Shown: piece by piece, positions 46,435 to 51,427 of the stretch
How the letters are laid out: each line of letters opens with the position of its first letter
How positions within the stretch are numbered: position 1 is the stretch's first letter
NCBI GenBank assembly: GCA_022564295.1
Contig: JADFLR010000030.1
Location: forward strand, 1-51,427
DNA from: Bacteroidota bacterium
GTDB lineage: Bacteria; Bacteroidota; Ignavibacteria; Ignavibacteriales; Ignavibacteriaceae
Direction: 5' to 3'
DNA length: 51,427 nt
Made by a program: the position numbers and the translations under genes
The notes under the pieces: model-generated
What the model was told of the DNA's origin: nothing
What the model saw: the letters and a program-made list of their open reading frames with translations, nothing else
The model's database searches: none

Positions 46435-48993
46435 ATGAACAGTATCAAAGCAACATATCTTAAATGGAAATCCAAATTAATAGCCGGATTTTCCATCGCA
46501 TTAATTGCAGTGGCTCTACTTAACATCTACTATGTTCTTGAAGTAAGGGTTACAAGTAACGATGAATGTTTGTGGATACCAAAAAAAATAAATAAAGACA
46601 GCACGGCAATATTTTTTGATTTGGTGAAAGTAGAAGGAGTTAGCTGGAATGCAGGTATAAGGAACGGCTATCAGTTATTAATGATAAATGGAGAATTTTT
46701 AAACTATACATTACAGGCTCAAGATATACTGAACAGAGTAAAGGGTGGGGAATATGCGGATTATCTTGTTAAAAAACCGGATGGGGAAATTGTAACCACA
46801 AAAGTTTATATTAAAAAACTTATTCAATACGGTAGTCTTGCAAATTCTTTAAGCGCATTATTCTGGATGCTGATTGGATTTATAGTTTTAACAGCTAAAC
46901 CCGAAGGCAGGACTCATAAACTGTTTTATGCATTGGGTGTCTTTGCCGTGTTTACATCCATGGCTGTATTGATGCAATTGGATTATAGGATTATTGATCA
47001 TGTAAAAGAACAACCGGTTTTTTCTTTTCTCATTTCCTCCATTTGGGTTATTGGAATCAGTTTTGTTGGTCCTACTTTATTAAACTTTTTCTGGAATTTT
47101 CCGCGCCCATTTAAATTTGCTGAAAAACTCTGGGTTAGACGAACGCTTTTTATAGTGCCTGCAATATGTTCATTATTGATTATCACCATGCTGGTTTTAA
47201 TTTTTGGATATTACATACTTCCGATGCGCAATTTTTATCTCTTTATAGAATGGTATGGTAATTTTATAATGGCTGTTAACGCGGTTGCACTTATCTCTTT
47301 AATTGTGCAGTACAGAAGAATAAAAAACAAAGAACAAAGGAAACCAATCTTCCTAATAATCGTCGCATTTATTTTTGGTATTGCTGTTGCAGTTTATGCA
47401 AGTAAAATTGCCCCGGCTATAACCGATACTATTTTTAACTCTCCTGAATACTATGCTCCAATTGTACTTGTTGCATTAGTACCGTTAATATTTGGCTATG
47501 CTATCTTTAGATATCAGTTAATGGATGTAAGTGTTGTAATAAGAAATACGATCATGTACGGTGCAGCTACTTTAACTCTGGCAGCCATTTACTTTTTTGT
47601 TGTTTACGTTGCCGGTCAGGGAATAAGTTCGGCATTAGGGGTGGAAAACCAGGGAATTATTGCCGGAATATTTTTTATAATATTTGCTATAGTTTTTCAA
47701 TCAACAAAAAACAGATTTCAGGATTTTCTTACCAAAAGATTTTACCCGGAACAGTTTGCGCATCAGCGTGTGCTTATGGAATTGAGTAATGAATTGGCTA
47801 CAGTGGTAGGATTAGATAATATCCTGGAGTTGATGAAAAAAACATTTGTTGATGCACTCAATATAAATAAGTTTGGAATCCTGATAAGAGATAAGGACAA
47901 TAATCTAAGTTTAACTAAGTGTGTTGGCATAAATGAAGAATGTATTATTACCAGTTCAAACATTGCACATTTCTTAAAAGAAAGAACTTTAATTACAAAA
48001 AATCCTGCAATCGAACAAGCTGATTTCAAAAGTGTTTTCCCGGATATGGCAGATAAGCTTATCGAAGAAGAAATATACACCGTAATCCCTATGATAATTA
48101 ATAACAAGATTGTTGGATTGCTGCTCTTCGGATTGAAATATTCAGGTTCCCACTTTGCTGGTAAAGATATTGAACTGTTGTGGGCTGCTGCAAATCAGGC
48201 AGCAGTTTCAATTGAGAACGCACGCTTGTACGATACCGAAGCACAGAAACTGAAAATTGAACAGGACCTTGATACTGCAAGGAAAATACAGGAGAGCTTA
48301 TTACCCGCGTGTATTCCCCAAATAAGAAATCTTGATATATGCGGTGAAATGATCCCTGCAATGCAGGTCGGCGGCGATTACTATGATCTTCTCCCGGTAA
48401 ATGGTTCAGATTCAAAACTGTTTGTTATAATAGGCGATGTTTCGGGTAAAGGACTTGCAGCTTCACTTTATATGACAAAACTCCAGACTATGGTACAGTT
48501 CGCATGTACAGCGGATTCAAGCCCGAAAGAAATATTGGTAGAAATAAACAAAAGGATTTACAGTGAAATAGAACGTAATTGGTTTATAACAATGTCCATT
48601 GCTTATTTCGATCTTGAAAAGAAAACAGTTAAGTTTTGCCGTGCAGGGCATATGCCTTTGCTAACTGCAGAAAACGGTACTGTACAATCCCACCGTACGC
48701 AGGGGATAGGTGTTGGATTGGAAAAAGGTGAAATATTTGAAGAATCTCTTATTGAACAGGAATTAAGTCTGAAGCCGGGACAAATCTATGCTTTCTTTAC
48801 GGATGGGATTACGGAAGCAATGAACGAGCAGCACGATTTATTTGGTGAAGATAATTTATCTTCAATTTTAAAAGATAAATCAACCAGCCGGTCCAACGAT
48901 ATTATGCAGGAGATATGGAACAAGATAAATTCCTTCCGCGGCTCCGCCGAAGTTAATGATGATATGACAATGGTTATCATTAAGGTGAATTGA
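46435..48993 (+). CDS. PDZ-membrane-GAF-SpoIIE PP2C phosphatase
   Basis: The 852-aa protein begins with a membrane helix (about 14-36). A PDZ-like segment follows ('VEGVSWNAGIRNGYQLLMIN', about 62-125), then eight more membrane helices (to ~425), a GAF domain (~440-600), the linker 'EQDLDTARKIQESLLPA', and a PP2C domain with 'VGGDYYDLLPVNG', 'GDVSGKGLAASLYMTKLQTM', 'FTDGITEAMNEQ' and 'NDDMTMVII'. The N-terminal PDZ would lie outside the inner membrane and could read envelope stress. It is the last gene of the partner-switching cluster and is followed by a terminator. Confidence 0.88.
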   Translation: MNSIKATYLKWKSKLIAGFSIALIAVALLNIYYVLEVRVTSNDECLWIPKKINKDSTAIFFDLVKVEGVSWNAGIRNGYQLLMINGEFLNYTLQAQDILNRVKGGEYADYLVKKPDGEIVTTKVYIKKLIQYGSLANSLSALFWMLIGFIVLTAKPEGRTHKLFYALGVFAVFTSMAVLMQLDYRIIDHVKEQPVFSFLISSIWVIGISFVGPTLLNFFWNFPRPFKFAEKLWVRRTLFIVPAICSLLIITMLVLIFGYYILPMRNFYLFIEWYGNFIMAVNAVALISLIVQYRRIKNKEQRKPIFLIIVAFIFGIAVAVYASKIAPAITDTIFNSPEYYAPIVLVALVPLIFGYAIFRYQLMDVSVVIRNTIMYGAATLTLAAIYFFVVYVAGQGISSALGVENQGIIAGIFFIIFAIVFQSTKNRFQDFLTKRFYPEQFAHQRVLMELSNELATVVGLDNILELMKKTFVDALNINKFGILIRDKDNNLSLTKCVGINEECIITSSNIAHFLKERTLITKNPAIEQADFKSVFPDMADKLIEEEIYTVIPMIINNKIVGLLLFGLKYSGSHFAGKDIELLWAAANQAAVSIENARLYDTEAQKLKIEQDLDTARKIQESLLPACIPQIRNLDICGEMIPAMQVGGDYYDLLPVNGSDSKLFVIIGDVSGKGLAASLYMTKLQTMVQFACTADSSPKEILVEINKRIYSEIERNWFITMSIAYFDLEKKTVKFCRAGHMPLLTAENGTVQSHRTQGIGVGLEKGEIFEESLIEQELSLKPGQIYAFFTDGITEAMNEQHDLFGEDNLSSILKDKSTSRSNDIMQEIWNKINSFRGSAEVNDDMTMVIIKVN

Positions 48994-49231
48994 TAATAAA
49001 ACCCTTACTGAATTGCTTTTCCCAACCCCTGCTTAATAACATAGGCGGGTTTTTTTATTTGTTGTATAACTCCAAGAATCGTTTAAATATTCAGATAAAA
49101 TAGTTAAGTTAATCTTAATAAATATTTCTATGCTAAAATTCATTCGACTTTCTCCACAATTCCTTTATTAGTATATATATAATGATCCTTCTCTTGAAAC
49201 AGATTATTTATAAATCTTTTTAATAATCTTC
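48994..49231. other. bacterial-archaeal junction region
   Basis: This 238-bp gap separates the last bacterial gene from the first archaeal one. It starts with a bacterial-type terminator and shows no gene. On the minus strand TTTATAAA at about 49208-49216, just after the archaeal nusA stop, resembles an archaeal TATA box. The rps12 gene that usually follows archaeal nusA is absent. A sequence join probably lies here. Confidence 0.5.
49024..49060 (+). terminator. terminator-like hairpin after the phosphatase cluster
   Basis: AACCC (49024-49028) pairs with GGGTT (49047-49051), with partial pairing inside (CT/AG with a bulge), followed by a T-rich tail at 49050-49060. Confidence 0.5.
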
Positions 49232-49645
49232 TTAAACTATCTTCAGATCTTTACCGAAGTTATCCTCGACAATCTTGCTTAACTCTAACAAACGTCGCCT
49301 ATTCCTTCCAATCAAGGCCGCCTTGCTCCTAATTCCTGCTGTAAGAATAAAAATATCATTTTTCAACTCAAGAGAAATAAAAGTAACGGGGCTGACAACA
49401 TCTCCAACAAAGCGTGTTGCATCTTCAATACCTAAAGACTCTTTGACAATCCTCACCTTCTTGCCAAGCTTTTCTTGAATGTATTTTATATTTTTTCCAG
49501 AAGGGCCAATAGCCCTAGACATATTTTTGTCCGAAACCGAAAAAATGATTACATTATTATAAACAAAACAGTTCCTAGTGCTAACACCACTTACTTTATG
49601 TAAAAGGTTAATATATCTCATAGTCTGCATGTTTATCGTTGCCAT
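49232..49645 (-). CDS. nusA: archaeal NusA-like KH-domain protein
   Basis: This 137-aa protein is the short archaeal form of the transcription factor NusA, which has only KH domains and none of the S1 and N-terminal parts of bacterial NusA. It shows 'TMRYINLLHKVSGVSTRNCFV', 'SRAIGPSGKNIKYIQEKLGK' (KH GxxG) and 'FILTAGIRSKAALIGRNRRR'. It lies 14 bp after L30e with AGGGGT as ribosome binding site. The order rpoA-L30e-nusA is that of archaeal genomes. Confidence 0.88.
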   Translation of the reverse strand: MATINMQTMRYINLLHKVSGVSTRNCFVYNNVIIFSVSDKNMSRAIGPSGKNIKYIQEKLGKKVRIVKESLGIEDATRFVGDVVSPVTFISLELKNDIFILTAGIRSKAALIGRNRRRLLELSKIVEDNFGKDLKIV

Positions 49646-49659
49646 TATCTGTTACCCCT

Positions 49660-49899
49660 TTACTTTTTTAAACCAAAAACTTCACATTCAAACTCGAGTT
49701 CAAGTTTATTAGATAAATCCTGCTTACCAAACTCTAACTCCTCGATTGCGATCTTATTCGTATCTAATAGTTCTCGAATTTCCATTCTACAGTCTGAAGG
49801 GAGGATTACTTTTTTTAAATTTTTTGCATTTTTTAGAGTTTGCTTCACCCCAAAGAAAACCTTTCCATTCTCGATATTCTTTTTTAACTCATGTACCAT
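49660..49899 (-). CDS. rpl30e: archaeal ribosomal protein L30e
   Basis: The 79-aa protein is shorter than usual L30e (~100 aa). It has 'NGKVFFGVKQTLKNAKNLKK' (the 'G..G...T.....K' RNA-binding start) and 'VILPSDCRMEIRELLD'. L30e belongs to the archaeal/eukaryotic large subunit and does not exist in bacteria. It sits between rpoA'' and nusA, the usual archaeal place. Confidence 0.8.
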   Translation of the reverse strand: MVHELKKNIENGKVFFGVKQTLKNAKNLKKVILPSDCRMEIRELLDTNKIAIEELEFGKQDLSNKLELEFECEVFGLKK

Positions 49900-49933
49900 C
49901 TTTTTTATTTAACAAAATCATTCCACGTAGGAA

Positions 49934-49950
49934 CTATTTAAATATATATC
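49934..49950 (-). promoter_or_regulatory. archaeal TATA-box-like element
   Basis: Minus strand GATATATATTTAAATAG contains TTTAAATA about 40 bp upstream of the L30e start codon, the distance expected for an archaeal TATA box plus a short leader. It lies in the 59-bp gap after the rpoA stop. Confidence 0.4.
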
Positions 49951-49958
49951 TAATGAAT

Positions 49959-51427
49959 TCACTTCTTCTTACGCTTGCCTTCATCATCTTCCTCTCTAAC
50001 AAGCCTGCCAGTAACATTCACCAACAAACCCGGAAGACCGGTACCAATAGGGACTGGTTGGTTAAGCATGATGTTTTCAATTACGCTTTCTAGATCATCA
50101 CGTTTACCTTGTATTGTGGCATTAACAAACTGCTTGTCAGGAGTCTCAAAAGCAGCCCTAGCGAAAATACTCGACTTATGGGATATAATTCCCATCCTAG
50201 TTACTCCACGAACCAGTCCAGATGAGGTCATTGCATCTGCAACGAGATCAAGATGTCTATGGTTAATGTCAAGACCTTGGCTCTCAAGAACTTTATTAAC
50301 CTCATCGACAACCGCCTGCCTTGCAGCATCGATACCAATGACATCTGCTATTTCATGTATGTTGTTTGTAAAGACTTTATTCTTATTAACTCCCTTCATC
50401 TCAAGAACTTCTTTTAGATTGCTACCTGCTGTCAAGATTACAAAATCTCTTCCTCTATGTGCCACAACAACATGAGAGATATTCTTAACACCAGAGATCA
50501 TGGTTTTTCTTAGCTTTTCTTTAAGCTTATACATTGCTTTGAAGTCCAAGTCTGGTGTTGAAAGTATGATCTTAGTCTCTTTATTCTTAACATCAAAACC
50601 CTTTTCTATCAACCTGTCTGCTATCTTTTGAGAACCTACATGAACAGCCCTTAAGGATTTGACGTCTAGCTCTATTTCCGTTTTCTTTCTTCCAAAGTCA
50701 AGTCTGATTTCTGAGGAAATTTCTTCTAATGTAACTTCTTTAATTTTCTCCGCAAGAACTCTTGCTCCTTTTTCATTATTATTATCTTTATCAAGATATA
50801 TCTCCATAGTAGGAGTCGAAGGCTGTTTTCTTGCATCGAAGATTTCAATTAACCTAGGTAACCCTTGTGTGACTTGCATTTCTGCAACACCAGCGGAGTG
50901 GAAAACGTTCAAAACCATCTGGGTTGACGCCTCTCCAAAACTCTGGGCAGTTATAACCCCCACGGCTTCTCCAGGAGGCACATTCATACCAATATGAAGG
51001 CCTGCAACGTCAAAACCATCCCCACCATAAGAGAACTGAATTATATTCTCTGAGGCATCTCTTACAGTGAAGTCATACTCTAACTTCAAATCTTGCAAAG
51101 CGCTCACAAGTCTTCTATACAAGTAACCAGACTTTGGCGTTCTCAACGCAGTATCCATCAACCCATCTCTTCCTGTAATAGAATTGAAGAAAAACTCATG
51201 AGGCTTAAGACCATCGAAGAATGAACTTTTAATGAACCCATGGGCATTTGCTCCCATATCTCCTTTCTTGAATTGAGATATAGTGCGTTCATTATAACCA
51301 AAGTTAATGCGCTGATTCCATAAAGATTGCTGACCAACAAAACATCCAATCTGAGTGATATTTAGAGCACTACCCCCACCGCCAGCAGAGATCATCTTGC
51401 TCACATTACCATCCTTTGGCAAATATT
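49959..51427 (-). CDS. rpoA2: archaeal RNA polymerase, A' C-terminal part fused to A'', 5' end missing
   Basis: The ~489 visible residues run off the right edge. The first ~125 are the end of subunit A': 'ALNITQIGCFVGQQSLWNQR', 'ERTISQFKKGDMGANAHGF', the bridge-helix region 'TGRDGLMDTALRTPKSGYLY'. Then A'' follows in one frame with the trigger-loop region 'PPGEAVGVITAQSFGEASTQ', 'VFHSAGVAEMQVTQGLPRL', 'FDARKQPSTPTMEIYL' and the C-terminal 'DLVADAMTSSGLVRGVTRMG' and 'SSIFARAAFETPDKQF'. In most archaea A' and A'' are separate genes; here they are joined and the linking part is very short. The TTG at 51422 is not the true start. Confidence 0.88.
   Translation of the reverse strand, partial: YLPKDGNVSKMISAGGGGSALNITQIGCFVGQQSLWNQRINFGYNERTISQFKKGDMGANAHGFIKSSFFDGLKPHEFFFNSITGRDGLMDTALRTPKSGYLYRRLVSALQDLKLEYDFTVRDASENIIQFSYGGDGFDVAGLHIGMNVPPGEAVGVITAQSFGEASTQMVLNVFHSAGVAEMQVTQGLPRLIEIFDARKQPSTPTMEIYLDKDNNNEKGARVLAEKIKEVTLEEISSEIRLDFGRKKTEIELDVKSLRAVHVGSQKIADRLIEKGFDVKNKETKIILSTPDLDFKAMYKLKEKLRKTMISGVKNISHVVVAHRGRDFVILTAGSNLKEVLEMKGVNKNKVFTNNIHEIADVIGIDAARQAVVDEVNKVLESQGLDINHRHLDLVADAMTSSGLVRGVTRMGIISHKSSIFARAAFETPDKQFVNATIQGKRDDLESVIENIMLNQPVPIGTGLPGLLVNVTGRLVREEDDEGKRKKK

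Noticed and set aside
49034-49144. Minus-strand 36-codon frame starting MNFSIEIF
   Set aside because: It has no recognisable similarity (not S12), crosses the bacterial terminator and lies in the suspected join.
49975-50475. Plus-strand 166-codon frame
   Set aside because: It is the serine/leucine-rich mirror of the rpoA'' coding strand, without start signals or family motifs.

Overview
The window reads as one metagenomic contig cut inside a gene at both ends. From about 46 to 48,993 it is a bacterial chromosome segment of the Bacteroidota/Chlorobiota/Ignavibacteria type. The signs are an AT-rich genome, two secreted proteins with 'YPNPF' C-terminal sorting/FlgD-like domains (type IX secretion style), a deoxynucleoside kinase coupled to folate genes, and many SpoIIE-type PP2C phosphatases. 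My best guess is an Ignavibacteria-like organism, inferred from protein family mix only. The last 2.2 kb (49,232-51,427) is archaeal: RNA polymerase A'/A'', ribosomal protein L30e and archaeal NusA, in canonical archaeal order. No bacterium is known to need these genes, so a chimeric assembly joined between 48,994 and 49,231 is the simplest explanation.

Layout. 1-945: the 3' part of a SPOR-like plus beta-propeller protein. 946-1390: a gene-free region with DnaA-box-like repeats and candidate MocR operators. 1391-5519: a four-gene operon (MocR regulator, PLP aminotransferase, GNAT acetyltransferase, RarD-type exporter) that looks like a module for making, acetylating and exporting an amino-acid-like compound. 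5520-8242: an AT-rich accessory island with an attC-like palindrome, a two-HKD phospholipase D-like protein, a permuted papain-like (C92/YiiX) hydrolase, a stump of a PIN toxin and its Phd/YefM-type antitoxin. 8309-13001, minus strand: ComF, a VWA membrane protein, PhzF and SurE. 13137-18706, plus strand: PgeF, an EamA permease, FolB, FolK, deoxynucleoside kinase, a small membrane protein, a GT9 glycosyltransferase and Ppx/GppA, mostly with 4-base stop/start overlaps. 19140-25069: LepA, signal peptidase I, a secreted subtilase and a ROK kinase. 25151-31061, minus strand: an ABC-F ATPase, a secreted propeller protein, a PHP phosphoesterase and a Crp/Fnr regulator. 31264-35901: a PpiD-like chaperone, an outer-membrane barrel protein, AroK and AroB. 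36251-39293, minus strand: an orphan sensor kinase, PurA and a STAS protein.

39435-48993 is a signalling block. An ECF sigma factor and its membrane anti-sigma are followed by a compact partner-switching cluster: a membrane-GAF-PP2C phosphatase, a STAS antagonist, an RsbW-like HATPase kinase, a tandem-GAF-PP2C phosphatase and a PDZ-membrane-GAF-PP2C phosphatase. Three phosphatases with different sensors appear to feed one antagonist/kinase pair, whose final target is not visible here. I saw no rRNA, tRNA, CRISPR array or intact insertion sequence.
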